A stretch of 64,000 nucleotides of DNA from Isoetes taiwanensis (GCA_021234155.1 JAJEKV010000001.1:25843189-25907188), one strand, 5' to 3'; shown: positions 21,622 to 33,840, counted from the stretch's first letter. Made by a program: numbers and translations. Notes: generated by a model from the sequence alone, not told the origin.

Positions 21622-22280
21622 AGTCATCTCAACAGTGTCATAAATGAGGGAATTCAAATAAATTAGTTTTCAAATTATTTGTCAGAACTATCAAATATTT
21701 CTGCTATCCTCAGGTTAATGTAATCCGTGCTGTCATGCTAATACAGAAATATCTAGGTGCAGTCAGGCAACCAAAGTTAAACAAAAACTTGGAAGTACAA
21801 ACAGGATCCTATTTTGCAATGACACTGTTTAGAATTTCAGCTGGGATTGTCTCAGTTGCAACTAGTTAGTTAGTCATCTCAACACTGTCATAACTGAGGG
21901 AATTCAAACAATTTAGTTACCAAATCATTTGTCATAATTATCAAATATTTCTTCTATTCTCAGGTTAATAATCCGTGCTGTCAGGCTAATACAGAAACAT
22001 CTAGATGCAGTCATGCAACCAAAGTTAAACAAAAACTTGGAAGTGCAAACAGGACCCCTATTTTGCAATGACACTGTTTGGAATTTCAGTCTGGAATTGA
22101 TCAGTTGCAACTAGTTAGTTAGTCATCTCAACAGCAACATAACTGAGGGAATTCAAACATTTTAGTTTTCAAATCATTTGTCAGAACTATCAAATATTTC
22201 TGCTATCCTCAAGTTAATGTAATCCGTGTTGTCATGCTAATACAGAAATATCTAGATGCAGTCATGCAACCAAAGTTAAC
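21622..22280. repeat. Three tandem copies of a ~250-bp unit (copy B)
   Basis: Units begin at 21622, 21872 and 22121. They match the array at 11071-11730 unit for unit. Confidence 0.92.
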
Positions 22281-22490
22281 CAGATCAGATATATTGTAAT
22301 AAATCAGATATATTGTAACAAATTACAGCCCCTGCACTGTTACCGACGGAGTAAAAAAACGTTGTACAATGCACCAAATTGGAGCTTGCCACTTGAAGTA
22401 TAGTATTATAGCATAATGAAAGAAAAGTAAGACACAAAAAGTCGCCACTAAAAACTTTTCTAACTAGAGGAAGTTGAAGCATGCTTCATC

Positions 22491-23640
22491 TTTCGAAGGA
22501 TGGCATATTCAAGAAGACTTGGACTTATTCAGATATAATAAACACTAGTTATGGTGCCCGGCGTTGCCGGGCTTAGTAACAATTTGAAGAGGTGCCCGTG
22601 TCATTGTTGGCTAGAATAGACAATATGGTTTGGAGGGGCAAGGGTAGTACAGAGGAAAATTTTAAGATTCATAGACATAGAGTTCAATATATGGATTTTA
22701 TGTGTGTGGTATTTAGGACTTTAAACTTGATTATGCTATATTAGTCTCTATGTCGCCTAAGCACAATAATATAGGACGAAGACTATTAGAAAGATATTTT
22801 GAAAATGGCAAAAAGGATGGTAGTAAAGCAAATTAACCATTAGTAATAATTTGAAGAGGTGGTTTGAAATACAACTGGGGTTTAGCTTGGACTTTCATAA
22901 TACCGTATTATTCAATATTGGTGTGTAGATGTGTTCACATGGTTCACTTTTTTGTATGCACAGGTGGTTTTGAAATTTAAATGGGTTAGAAGTTGGAGAT
23001 TTTTTTCTCTATTGTTTAAGCATTTATAAGATGGTAGGCATATATTTTTGGTGAAGATGGTAGGAGATCATAATAGGGGCATTTTGTACGTCGAATTAAA
23101 ACATGGTCTTAAAGTTGTATTTGGAGTCTATAATGTCAAGGCTGTATTTGTAGTCTATAATGTCAATTTTGTATAGGGTAGAGGAGACTTGGGTTGCTAA
23201 ATGCGGCATATTAAATGCCTATTTCATAAAACAAATTTATAAAGAAAGAACTTTCGCTTGTTGGATCAAAGAAGTGACTGTGAAGTGTAAAATGATTTAA
23301 TAACTTAACATTTCGATGCAAATAATTTGAGAACACATCATTTGATAAAAGAACGTGATTATAATGTTTACAACTTTAATAACTTAACATTCAAATGAAA
23401 ATCCTGTCAATATACTCTCCATATAGTCTCGTGCTTGTCTTATTAATATCCCCATGTGGTAAAGTAACGTGATCATAATGTTTAAAAGTGCAAAATACCA
23501 GAAACCAGATTCTCCTTGGACAGATATAACAAATTCATTAAGTGTACCCCAGTCATAGACAAAGGAGCATACAATAACTACCGAGTGGAATTGGGACTCA
23601 ATTTGTTAATGGGAATAATGAGTACAACTCTAGATATAAA
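22491..23640. other. Intergenic AT-rich DNA
   Basis: The boundary motif GGCATATTCAAGAAGACTTGG (22502) recurs at about 29187, where it marks a junction of the 1.94-kb tandem duplication. Otherwise no gene, RNA or ordered repeat was found. Confidence 0.5.
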
Positions 23641-23647
23641 GATAGAG

Positions 23648-24105
23648 AAATACGGTACTGCTTCAAAAAAAAAACCTTTTTTATCCGTTGCCTTACAGGC
23701 TTACAGCTTGTCTCTGTCCAATCTGTCCGTATCCTTCTTATTACTTCTGCTAGAGTTCAATGTCGTTCTCTTCAAAGTACTGGCTGTCAAAAGAGACCCA
23801 GTATTGCTTTGCAACGATAAGATGGAAGAGTTGTTTTCTGGGGCCATTAAACAGGGGAATGGAGAAAAAATAAATACAGTACCGCCTCAGGAAAAACCTT
23901 TTTTATCCCTTGCCTTACAGGCTTAGAGCTTGTCTCTGTCCAATCTGTCTGTATCCTTCCTATTACTTCTGCTAGAGTTCAATGTCGTTCTGTTGCTAGA
24001 GTTTTAAAGTACTGGCTGTCAAAAGAGATCCACTCTTGCTTTCCAAACATTAGATGGAAGAGTTGTTTTGTGGGGCCATTAAACAGGGGAATGGAGAAAA
24101 AAATA
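23648..24105. repeat. ~226-bp tandem duplication
   Basis: The block beginning AAATACGGTACTGC at 23648 is repeated from 23874 with about 90% similarity, both containing CTTGTCTCTGTCCAATCTGT and ending near ATGGAAGAGTTGTTTT. It has no coding role. Confidence 0.85.
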
Positions 24106-24365
24106 GCCAGCAGCCATAAATAAATCACAATGTGAAGGCTATCAACAGAATTTCGTGTACCATGTAATGTGACACTAAATGTATGTTGAAAATTTGTTGT
24201 CTCATAAGTATATGGTACAGAACAATTTAATGAAAGATAAAAAACCTAGCACATGTTCAAACAAATAAATCGAACAAAATATTACCTTCATTGGTGAATA
24301 TTTTGAGAACGAAAACTTATCATGCATATGTTCAAAACAGATAAGTACCAACAAACTTACACTAC

Positions 24366-24868
24366 CTTCATTGGTGGATATTTTGAGAATGGTGCATGAC
24401 CATGTGCTAACTCCAATGCAGTAATTCCAAGTGACCATATATCGGCTCTAGCACAAAATCTTCATCATTAGTGGAACAAAGCAGACACTTGCATAGTAAG
24501 ATAATATCCTCTCTTGACAGATTCATAGAAGAACAGCCCAATCTGAATTAATGCTATGTAAACTGGGAGGAAGTGATTGGGGAACCATGACAGTCCAATC
24601 TGAACTAAATTTATCTACATAGGGGGCGATTTGATTAATTTTGCCACATTTTAATTGATTATATTATAATTCCATCCTGAAAAGGAGAAGCAGAGCCTTA
24701 ATCACAGATTGTTGATGCAGCTAAAGTTGCTTTTAGTGTTCTATAGAGACATCTTGCATTTGTGCACTTGAATCTATTCTCTATAAACTCTAATCAATAC
24801 TATATTGCAACAAAAAATCTTACTTGAAATCATAGCCATGTAGCTGCTCCATAACCTCAGGCGCCAAC
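24366..24868 (-). pseudogene. STE20/OSR1-like (BLUS1-type) protein kinase, two-exon fragment
   Basis: Exon 24824-24868 encodes LAPEVMEQLHGYDF (the APE motif at the end of the activation segment). The intron starts GTAAGA, and exon 24366-24447 continues in frame with [28 protein letters not shown] (quoted in two parts: subdomain IX DIWSLG, then the PFSKYPPMK stretch typical of OSR1/Fray kinases and the plant BLUS1 group). The exon ends at GTAGTG. The Met before APE is replaced by Leu. Neither the ATP-binding half nor the C-terminal half was found nearby. The end of the second exon is repeated at 24284-24310. It is probably a gene fragment. Confidence 0.75.
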
Positions 24869-25805
24869 CTATATGCATATGAACCTTAAAGACTTCATTC
24901 TCAAATAAACATACATAGAAATAGCAGTGAAGTAGTAGCAATACCAAGGATGTGCAAGATGGCAGATAAAATCGGTCCTCAGAAGCCAATGTAAACAGAA
25001 TTGACGGTTGGCATGACATTTAAAAAAAAAAAGAATCTAAGCATATGCAGCATTTGTGCAAGACCAGGTTGTTCAACAACAGATAGTACTCACTTGATAA
25101 TTTGGTTCTTGTGTTCAAATCAATAACAAAAATGGATAACATACCTGAATGCAAGTTCATCTTTCATCTACATATAATGCGAAGGCCATCGTTGCTCTCA
25201 TCCTTCTTACTATTGCATTATTGCAAGAAAAGTCAAGACGGACTATTTGGAATACTCTTATGCATCATTGTAATGACTGCTTCAATAAACCTTTGGTAGA
25301 AAAGGAAATATGAGCATAATCTGTGGCATAACAGATGTTAGGATTTGGCTTGTTTTTAAGATTAGAATAAAAGGAATAACTTGAGTGCCATGACATCTAT
25401 TGTTTAAATCCTTTCTAAAACAGCACAATGGACCGACGTACAAAAGGGGCACCTTATTAAACAATGAATACAAATCTTGATGAGAATGCCAGCACGTTTG
25501 CATAGTCACCCTCTAAAAGATCCTATACACAAAAGAAAGTTGAGCTCGAGATAATGGCATATGTTTTCTCTCAATTATAGAGGCAGTTCGATTGTAGAAT
25601 ATGCCCATTCTGAAATCTCAATGAGCATTTGCTATGAGAAGTGCATGCATATGATAACTTGGGTGCTAACAAAAACAAATTGACGAAACTCTCATGTCTA
25701 CATTTCCGAATCCAAATGAATCAAAGATGCTCAAATATTATATTGAGTGAAAAGAAACGCAGAAAATAGATTCCAGAATCACAAAACAAAAATCAAAAGA
25801 GGTAC

Positions 25806-27090
25806 CTGCAAGGTTTAGCAGAAGGGCTTGCATATAGGTGCTTGCAGGACCAAACAGAGTGGTATAAGAAATGTGAAGACATTGCTTAGCTTCATCATAA
25901 TCCTGCAAGGTATATATGGACTAACACATCTATTAACCACATACCTTGCAGGATTACAGTGAAGTGTCTTCAAATGAACTGTCTTCAAGATTTATATGTT
26001 ATAGTTCAGAAATGGTTATGCACAACTCTGCAAGCCAAAGCAACAGAGCATCAAAAGCAGATCAAAATAACGAAAAGCACGTCTTACCAAAGAAACATTG
26101 AAGAAGTCTCTGCAACAAAGCCGACGGTTCAGCAACCTGTTCCATTCAAGGAATATCAAAGACAAAAAATCATATGGGTTATCTGATAGGACCTGCTAGA
26201 AACTCCATTATGTCTTTTAACAGTTTAAGAGCTTAAAGCATAATGTATGCCGATGTTTATGTACATCCTAAATGTTACAACTAAGTGGAACAAAAGCCCT
26301 GTATAGAGAAAAGAAATGATTCTATCCATGGCGAGGATAAAACAGTTTTTGCCTGCCGAGTTAGAGCCATTCCTGAATAGCTAAATTATACATAGAATTT
26401 ACACCCAGAAGAAAATATCTTCTACGACACCACTTTCAGCAAGACTTCATAAACGACATCAAGCTAAAGGATGATGTAATTGCACCAAAATCAACGAAGC
26501 AAAGCTCGATTTGAACCATGCCCTAGCAATTGAAGTTGTACCTAGTTTAAAGGAAATGAAAAAAAAAAAAGCATACGAATGATACTGCTGTTCGTGCAGG
26601 CAAATTTTCGGCGTGTACGGCGGAGATGTAACAATCTTTAATCACTAAAGAAGAAAACGATCTTTGTGTTTTAGAAATGCCATTGAAAGATGGCCTCGCA
26701 ATATTAGAGCAGCCATGTGCAGTGCCATTCAAAATTTAAAAGCTTCAGAATGTGCATCTGCTGGATAAGGAGAAGACAATACAAAATAACCTGATTCTTC
26801 ACGCTGGCAATATTTAGCCGATTCTGCCTCCACCGCCATTGATTCTGGAAACAACAGAGATCATTCTTACAAATTTATGGAAGCATAAAGCCTCAAAAGT
26901 CGGCTCTGCACATCATGCGGCCTTGTAACTCTGCAAGGAGCGTGAAATCAAATTTCAACTTACCTAATTGAAGATGAAGTGGATTTGCCACTGTTATACG
27001 GCAAGAAGAGCGAGGCTGAAAACATCGTGAGCATGTGACAACAAGACTGATCTTAGAAGCCATCTGAGACGATTGTGGCAATCGTGCCAT
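25806..27090 (-). pseudogene. Unknown multi-exon gene with organelle-targeting-like N-terminus
   Basis: Six exons connect in phase through GT-AG sites: 26964-27090 (ATG at 27090), 26791-26844, 26577-26644, 26088-26136, 25945-26027 and 25806-25902. The first 40 residues (MARLPQSSQMASKISL, then many Ser and Arg and no acidic residues) resemble a plastid or mitochondrial transit peptide. Later pieces include YCQREES, VAEPSALLQRLLQCFFG and DYDEAKQCLHISYTTLFGPA. The last looks like a TPR-type helical repeat. Exon 25945-26027 contains two TAA codons (25999-26001, 25954-25956), either nonsense mutations or evidence that this exon is misassigned. A further exon-like piece (LLEGDYANVLAFSS) near 25455-25520 does not fit the phase. 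The family is not recognised. Confidence 0.4.
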
Positions 27091-28013
27091 GCATGCTCCT
27101 GGCCAGCTGCAATCGAGCCCAATAGGAAAGGAAAAGATAAGGAGCCAAGATAAAAGAAAATGTTCGATTTTTGGAATATTAGAAAATTTTCCGGGCAACC
27201 AAACTCATCAAAACCTTAGCCAAATAAGTTAAAAAAAAATTCCAAAAAGTTTTCTTCTAAACCGAAAAATCCCAAATTAAAAAGATTGATAGATATCATT
27301 TTAAGATTATATGTCATATTTAATTCTTGTTGATTCTTATAATTTTAAAAGTTCTAATTATATAATTTTATCTTTAAATTTAAAGTATAACTGTTATAGA
27401 AACATAAAATTGCTTTCTAAACTAATTTTCACGTGAAGTTATTTAGAATTAGACATTTCAAGGATATAAAATTTTAATTTTTAGTGATTTCTTAATAAAT
27501 TTAAATTTTGGCAATCATAATAATTTATAAATGAAATATGATGGTTTGATAAGTGATTGATTTAAAATTATATGAGAATTTCATAATTTACAAACTCTTA
27601 GCACTTTAAAAATACTTTTAAAAAAGTGTTAGATTAAAATTAATTAAAAGATAAAGTTTATGTTTTAATGACAAATATTGAATAGTTTATTATTGATGAA
27701 ATAAATATATATTAAAAAATAATTAAAAATAAATTATTTAATTTTTTTTTAATTAAAACATAAACATAATTATTTGATTCATTTCATCTAAACTTTCTTT
27801 AAACATTTTCAAAAAATAATATTTTTATCATATAGAGTTCATTTTAGATGAAAATTTAATTTTAAATAGATTAAAGTAAAAATTAGTCTAGAAATCAATT
27901 TTAAACTTTTAACTATCATATTTTTTCTCTGAAGATAAACCATAAATTTTATAAAAATCAACAAATGTTAACAATACATATAATCTTATCATGGAATCCT
28001 TGAAGGATATCTA

Positions 28014-28764
28014 TTAGATTTGAATAATTCTAAATTTTATTAAATACGTCATAAGGGCATTGTCAAAAAGAGCATTGATGATCCCCAAGAACGCCTCCAC
28101 CTTGGAAACATCAAAAACCTGATCTACAGAATCCTTGTTGACGACATCGAGGGAAGTATAGTGGCCATGGTAGGTCCATTTCCCGGAGGAGTAGCTGAAA
28201 ATCTCCCATTGGGGACCCGTGGATATACATCCGCAGACAATGTGAGACTCAGGAAATCCCGCATCCACATTGTTGCAAGGCGAGACGTATATCTCCAGCA
28301 TTCCCTGCACCCTACAGAGATCCCACTTATCCTGCTTAGCCTCCACCACGATCAGCACCGAGTGAGCATCCACCACAACAAACTCTACAGCTCCAGCTGC
28401 TAAACCACTCTCGATAGTATATTCCCTCTCCAGCCGGAGTTTGTTGATCTTGTCTAGGCAGTTGTGAGCTGCAACTAGAAAATGGAGAAATGGATGAATG
28501 AAATCCGCCCTCTTGGCTTCGTTACCTGTGTTTTGATTGCCCTCTGAATGAAACAGTGCTGAGGCGACCTGACATACTTTGTCCAAATCCGAGTTCCGCA
28601 CCGAGACACCCACAATAGGGATTTTACTACTCAGTAGAACTTGTTGCAGCGGACATTTGAGAAAGATTCACCCTTTCTTGTCGAGTTGAAGATATAGAAT
28701 GCGTATTTCCTATTTAACTTTCTCTCCTCGGCAAGTTCCATCTCCTCATCATGTTCCATCTTGC
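28014..28764 (-). pseudogene. Putative PD-(D/E)XK nuclease-like protein, copy 2
   Basis: The C-terminal 199 codons (28613-28014) are open, with the same core as copy 1 (VEFVVVDAHSVLIVVEAKQD) and an intact Trp where copy 1 has TAG. The tail ends ALMTYLIKFRIIQI, derived from AT-rich DNA, unlike copy 1. The N-terminal part up to the ATG near 28764 (MEHDEEMELAEERKLNRKYAF) is out of frame because about 31 bp around 28640 are missing relative to copy 1. It may still encode a shortened protein from an internal Met. Function is unproven; fold assignment is tentative. Confidence 0.5.
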
Positions 28765-29230
28765 CCAACTAGTATTCAATCTGATATAGTATTGGAGAAC
28801 GAGTATCGGAGGATGAGCGTGTTATATACAGGGAGGATTCAGCCTGATACTGGTATTGGAGAACGAGTATCGGAGGATGAGCGTGCTGGCATGGAAAAAG
28901 GCCTTGGGACTTTTGTTTTGGCCTTTGGCCAATGTTTTATGTACTCAGTTTGCAATTCCGAAACAAAGGGCAATGTGTGAGGAGAGAAAAGGAAAAGAGA
29001 CTGCCCTAGATAAAAATGAGCAATCTCCTTACGTAGATTCGATTGTGTTCTCATGAAGAGTTCTCTTGGATATCGACGAACATGTGAGATTGTAAAACAA
29101 TACACACTAATGTAACTATGGAAGAAAGTAAAACAATAGACACTAATGTAATTATTGAAGTTGAAGCATGCTTCATCTTTCGAAAGATGGCATATTCAAC
29201 AAGACTTGGACTTATTCAGATATAATAAAC
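28765..29230. other. 5' flank of nuclease-like copy 2
   Basis: The repeated GAGAACGAGTATCGGAGGATGAG motifs resemble those upstream of copy 1. The segment 29157-29230 repeats the GTTGAAGCATGCTTCATC boundary motif that also closes both large duplicated segments (11920, 22474). Confidence 0.5.
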
Positions 29231-29949
29231 ATAGATATCATTTTAAGATTATATGTCATATTTAATTCTTCTTGATTCTTATAATTTTAAAAGTTCTAAT
29301 TACATAATTTTATCTTTAAATTTAAAGTATAACTGTTATAGAAACATAAAATTGCTTTCTAAACTAATTTTCACGTATTATTTAGAATTAGACATTTCAA
29401 GAATATAAAATTTTAAATTTTAGTGATTTCTTAATAAATTTAAATTTTGGCAATCATAATAATTTATAAATGAAATATGATGGTTTGATAAGTGATTGAT
29501 TTAAAATTATATGAGAATTTCATAATTTACAAACTCTTAGCACTTTAAAAATACTTTTAAAAAAGTGTTAGATTAAAATTAATTAAAAGATAAAGTTTAT
29601 GTTTTAATGACAAATATTGAATAGTTTATTATTGATGAAATAAATATATATTAAAAAATAATTAAAAATAAATTATTCAAATTTTTTTAATTAAAATATA
29701 AACATAATTATTTGATTCATTTCATCTAAACTTTCTTTAAACATTTTCAAAAAATAATATTTTTATCATATAGAGTTCATTTTAGATGAAAAATTAATTT
29801 TAAATAGATTAAAGTAAAAATTGGTCTAAAATGCAATTTTAAACTTTTAACTATCATATTTTTCTATGAAGATAAACCGTAAATTTTATAAAATCAACAA
29901 ATGTTAACAATACATATAATCTTATCATGGAATCCTTGAAGGATATCTA

Positions 29950-30437
29950 TTAGATTTGAATAATTCTAAATTTTATTAAATACGTCATAAGGGCATTGTC
30001 AAAAAGAGCATTGATGATCCCCAAGAACGCCTCCACCTTGGAAACATCAAAAACTTGATCTACAGAATCCTTGCTGACGACATCGAGGGAAGTATAATGG
30101 CGATGGTAGGTCCATTTCCCGGAGGAGTAGCTGAAAATCTCTCGATGGGTACCCGTGGACACACAGGAAATCCGTAGACATCCGTAGACAACGTGAGACT
30201 CAGGAAATCCCGTATCCACATTGTTGAAATCCCGCATTAATGCGAGAGTACATCTCCAGCATTCCCTGCGCCCTACCGAGATCCCACTTATCCTGCTTAG
30301 CCTCCACCACGATCAACACCGAGTGAGCATCCACCACAACAAACTCTATAGCTCCAGCTGCTAAACCACTCTCGATAGTATATTCCTTCTCCAGCCGGAG
30401 TTTGTTGATCTTGTCTAGGCAGTTGTGAGCTCCACAC
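29950..30437 (-). pseudogene. Putative PD-(D/E)XK nuclease-like protein, copy 3 (truncated)
   Basis: The core VLIVVEAKQDKWDLGRAQGM and the C-terminal end match copies 1 and 2. Small duplications near 30160-30240 (repeated ATCCGTAGACA and AAATCCCG motifs) break the frame between the two halves. The N-terminal half is replaced at about 30437 by LINE sequence. Confidence 0.6.
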
Positions 30438-31150
30438 AGCCTCGACGGCACCAGATGGGTTGGTCGGGGCCTCGACACTAGATCCGATGCCCACCTCTGC
30501 CTCGGATCTAGGTCCGAAGCCAGCAGCTAGGCCACATGCCCTGGCCTTGCATCTAGTCGGCATTCCCGAGAACGGTTGTTGTTCCGGTACAGATGAAGCA
30601 CGGCAATTTTTCACCAGGGAGATGCATATCCAGGCTGAAGGCGTCATCTCGGCGTCTCGAGTGGGAGCAGTACGACCTGATCGCCCGCGACACCTCTTAG
30701 TCCACTTTCGGGATGCCATCTCTCGCCTGCATGTCCTGCGGCACGTCAATCATCTGAAGGGGACCACATTCTCCGTCCAGGAGGATCTTACTCCACTGCA
30801 GCTGTGCCTGCGAAAGGGGGAATTGTGCCGGGTTTAGGAAGCTCGCTTGCGGCAGCAGTGGGCAGTGTATAGAGGGGGGCAGGCTATTATTCAGGATCAG
30901 TGGCCCTCCGACCCATGGGCAGTGAGCACATAGCCCTGATTCTTATTATCTTCATTGTCTGTACCAGGGTTTCGGCCCACTATTGTTGTTGTTCTTGGGC
31001 TTTGGCCCTTTATTTGTGTGTGGTAACGGGGCTTAGACCCCATGTTCTGTTTTTTTGGGCTTCGGCCCTCTGTTCTGTTAGGGCTTATGCCCCCTTTGTT
31101 TGTTCTGGTCCCATAACCCGATTGGGTTCTGTGGACGTTAAAACTTCTTC
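30438..31150 (+). mobile_element. LINE retrotransposon remnant: ORF1-like segment and 3' tail
   Basis: The plus strand 30460-30837 encodes an ORF1-like segment of non-LTR elements: FTREMHIQAEGVISASRVGA, then LLVHFRDAISRLHVLRHVNHLKG and QEDLTPLQL, similar to the RNA-binding half of L1-type ORF1 (inference). Downstream, 31105-31150 carries the 3' end GGTCCCATA...CCGATTGG...TCTGTGGACG, shared with 43545-43580 and 52048-52083, followed by TTCC-rich sequence. RT is missing between, so it is internally deleted. Confidence 0.75.
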
Positions 31151-31189
31151 CTTCCTTTTCTTAGCCTTTATATATCCTCATTATGGTTT

Positions 31190-31395
31190 CCACATTTTAA
31201 AAAACAACTTCTCTTTGGATCAAGTGCCCAAGCTCAAACGTCTTCACCTGCAAGCTCTGGCCAGGCCTTTGTGCTTGACTACCCAGTGCCTCATTTGTGG
31301 ACATTGGATCATCCATTTGGTGCTTTACTAGCTTACGACTTCTATTTTTGGGTCTGATGTATAATCTTCATGTAGGTTCTTGTGGACCAATAGTA
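31190..31395. repeat. Repeat, inverted relative to 50985-51215
   Basis: The stretch with AACTTCTCTTTGGATCAAG through CATCCATTTGGTGCTT and TGATGTATAATCTTCATGTA is found reverse-complemented at 50985-51215. The family is unknown; both copies neighbour LINE tails. Confidence 0.8.
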
Positions 31396-31429
31396 GAGTT
31401 GTGACCCGCACTGCCTAGCAATTACTGAA

Positions 31430-32690
31430 AAATCATGGTCAGTTCGGTGTTTGCAAAGTTGCTAGCTGGGATTCTCGAGCAACAGTTGACGGGCTGGGCA
31501 GAGGCAGCAAAGGTGCGGGCCCTCACCCATGCAAGATTCAGGCCCCATCACTCAATCATTGACCACATCTTCACGCTATGAACTCTGATTGAAGACAGCA
31601 GGAACCACCAGTAGGACCTATATTGTTGCTTCGTGGACTTTGCGAAGGCCTTTGACACTGTGCCTCGAGAAAAGCTATGGGCAAGTTTGCGACAGCTGGG
31701 GGTTCCTGTAAATTTGCAGAATGCAGTGTACATGTTATATGAGGGATGCTCGGGCCGGTTGCAGCCGATAAGCCAACCATTCGATAGTAGTATCGAGGTT
31801 CGTTAGGGGTGCCCTTTCTCTCCAACATTGTTTGGGCTTTACATTGATCAATTGGAGAGTTGACTTACTAAGAATGGGGGCAACAGAGCTCACCTTCTGC
31901 ACCGAATCATTAGGCAGTCACTGAACCTCCTAGCTTACACTCCAGCAGACATGAGTGCCATTTTGATGCTCTGGACACATTCTGCTAAGTGACTGATATG
32001 CGCGTCAACCTGGCCAAGACTAAGGTAGTCCTCATATCATCCTCACGTCAGCCAAGGATCCCCTCCTTCAGTTATCGAGGCCAAAATGTGGAAGTGGCAC
32101 CCATATACAAATATTTGGGAGAGGAATTTCCTTCTACCATGCACTGAGACACATCCATATGGCTACGAGTGACGGCAAGCTACAAGATACTATATGCAAT
32201 GCAGAACAATAGTCATATAGTGAAGTTGTATGAATGGGCCCATCAGTTGCACCTGTTCAAGGTCTTAGTGGAGCCTATCTTTTATACGGGGCTGAAATAT
32301 GGGGCCTAGTAGTGTCCCTCGCTACATGGAATGACTTGCAGCAAGTGCAGAAAGCCTTCTTAGTACGAGCACTGAGGGTTAAGTCCACAGTCCCATATCC
32401 AATTCTGTTGCAAAAGACGGGTTTCTTGCCTCTTCAGAGGGCGGCCCTTGATCGTCACATGTGGTCCATATAGCTTATATCATGGCAATGGGGCCGCAAT
32501 GCCTCAAGGCCTACTGGAGGGAAAAGAGAGCTCAATAGTTAGCTAGATGGAATGTGCAGGAGCACAGGTGCATATGTATGCAAACAGAGACAGATCGCCA
32601 TAGCTTGAGGCAATATCTTGACGCTTGCTTCCTCAGCAAGCTCTGAGATGCTAGTGCCCTTAAACAGGTCAAGACAACACACTAAAGCAC
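31430..32690 (+). mobile_element. LINE reverse-transcriptase remnant
   Basis: Fragments of a non-LTR RT can be read across several frames: a FAKAFDTV-like stretch at about 31635 (CEGL before a frame change), MRVNLAKTKVVLISSSRQP, VAPIYKYLGEEF, and YGAEIWG with LQQVQKAFLVRALRVKST (32234-32473). These belong to the thumb and C-terminal region of LINE RTs. Many stops and frameshifts show age. The end (LDACFLSKL near 32620) matches the start of the LINE fragment at 51380. Confidence 0.75.
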
Positions 32691-33229
32691 AATTTCAATA
32701 AAATGAGAAAAGTCATGATTCCAACTAGGGACGAAATTGTTTTTAAGACATTTTTTAAGGTGTTTTACACGATAATGTGGCGCCATTTAGCATTTTTTCA
32801 CACATATTTTGTCCAAATTTGGCACCATTAATATCAGAGGAAAAAAAAAAACAGCAGGAAAAAAAAAAAACTGCAACTTGAGTTAACAGGATTTATCTAT
32901 TTTACACAAAGAGGGGCATCATTAACTTCTCAAATTGACAAACTTAAACACATCAAGAAAATTTGTTTATGAAGCAGTACATGAATGTTGACTTGTCAAA
33001 AAAAAAAAAAACGAAATTTGTTGCTGAATTGAATGACTGCCATTAGTAGGATCATGCTTTTCTTTGGCAACATTCATAAGAAGGTCAAATCCTGCCCCAC
33101 TAAATGCCTCTTCGTCAATACAGTAAGCTGCATTTTGAATCTCAACATAACTGAAATCTTCAGTGGCATTAAGCTGGACGAAGTTGGCTCCACGCCAAAT
33201 CTCCTGGCATACCTGAACATGCATCCTCA
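32691..33229. other. Intergenic DNA
   Basis: Two near-identical poly-A blocks (GGAAAAAAAAAAAAC at about 32840 and 32855) and AT-rich sequence. No gene recognised. Confidence 0.5.
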
Positions 33230-33840
33230 ACATGCTCTGAAACTAAAATAAAAAATGGCAGCTTGAGGATCCATGGTGCTATTTGCACCTGCAGCACCCA
33301 AAAAAGTTTCAAAAAAAAAACAAAAATTATGTTTGATGTATATTGAGGATGCAAATGCCGTGCATCCTTAGCATGGTATGCTTTACCAAATGCATGCTGA
33401 GGATGCAAATGGTGCCATGGCGCCATTTGCATTCACTAGTATGCATTTGGTCTGTTATATCAAATGCATGCTGAGGATACAAATGGAGCCATAGTGCCAT
33501 TGCATCATCAGCATGCTTAGAAATGGCATTGAGGATGCGAATGGCGCCATGGCGCCATTTGCACAAAAAAAAAAAAAAAACTTTTTTTTGCTGCTTTTTT
33601 TTTTTAGTTTTTATTATTTTTTTTTAACTTTTTTTTTTTTTTTGGGGGTGCTGCAGGCGCAAATGGCGTCATGGCATGGCGCATTTGCAGCCTCAATGCC
33701 ATTTCTAAGCATGTTGATGATGCAATGACGCCATGGCGCCATGCTTGTGAATGCAAATGGCGCCATGCCGCCATTGCATCCTCATCATGCATTTGGTAAA
33801 GCAGACCATGCTAAGGATGCAATTTGCATCCCCAATATGC
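33230..33840. repeat. Degenerate repeats around GGCGCCATGGCGCCATTTGC
   Basis: The palindrome-rich motif with ATGCTGAGGATGCAAATGG and GGCGCCATGGCGCCATTTGC recurs at about 33410, 33480, 33540, 33665, 33730 and 33755 in both orientations, with a poly-A/poly-T stretch (33567-33645) in the centre. The left and right halves are arranged roughly as an inverted repeat around that centre. Long open frames here are artefacts of the repeat. Confidence 0.8.

Larger units (their letters stand above)
16282..22490. repeat. Large duplicated segment, copy B
   Basis: Counterpart of 7653-11930. Similarity runs 16282-16656, is interrupted by the inserted element, resumes at 19550-21528, and after a short gap runs 21553-22490. 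Copy B continues left of 16282 into further transporter exons that copy A lost to the gypsy junction. Confidence 0.9.
27291..30437. repeat. 1.94-kb tandem duplication (two units)
   Basis: Unit 1 (27291-29230) has a 750-bp AT-rich block, nuclease-like gene copy 2 and its 5' flank. Unit 2 (29231-30437) repeats the AT-rich block and copy 3 at an offset of about 1934-1940 bp, and is cut by a LINE at about 30437. The AT blocks are nearly identical, differing by small indels. Confidence 0.92.

Noticed and set aside
7653-22490. Copies A and B as an assembly duplication artefact
   Set aside because: They differ by point changes, indels, a 1-kb block and a 2.9-kb insertion with target duplication, so they are real separate copies.
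30460-30837. GC-rich 125-codon ORF considered as a host gene
   Set aside because: Matches LINE ORF1 character and is followed by the LINE 3' end shared with two other copies.
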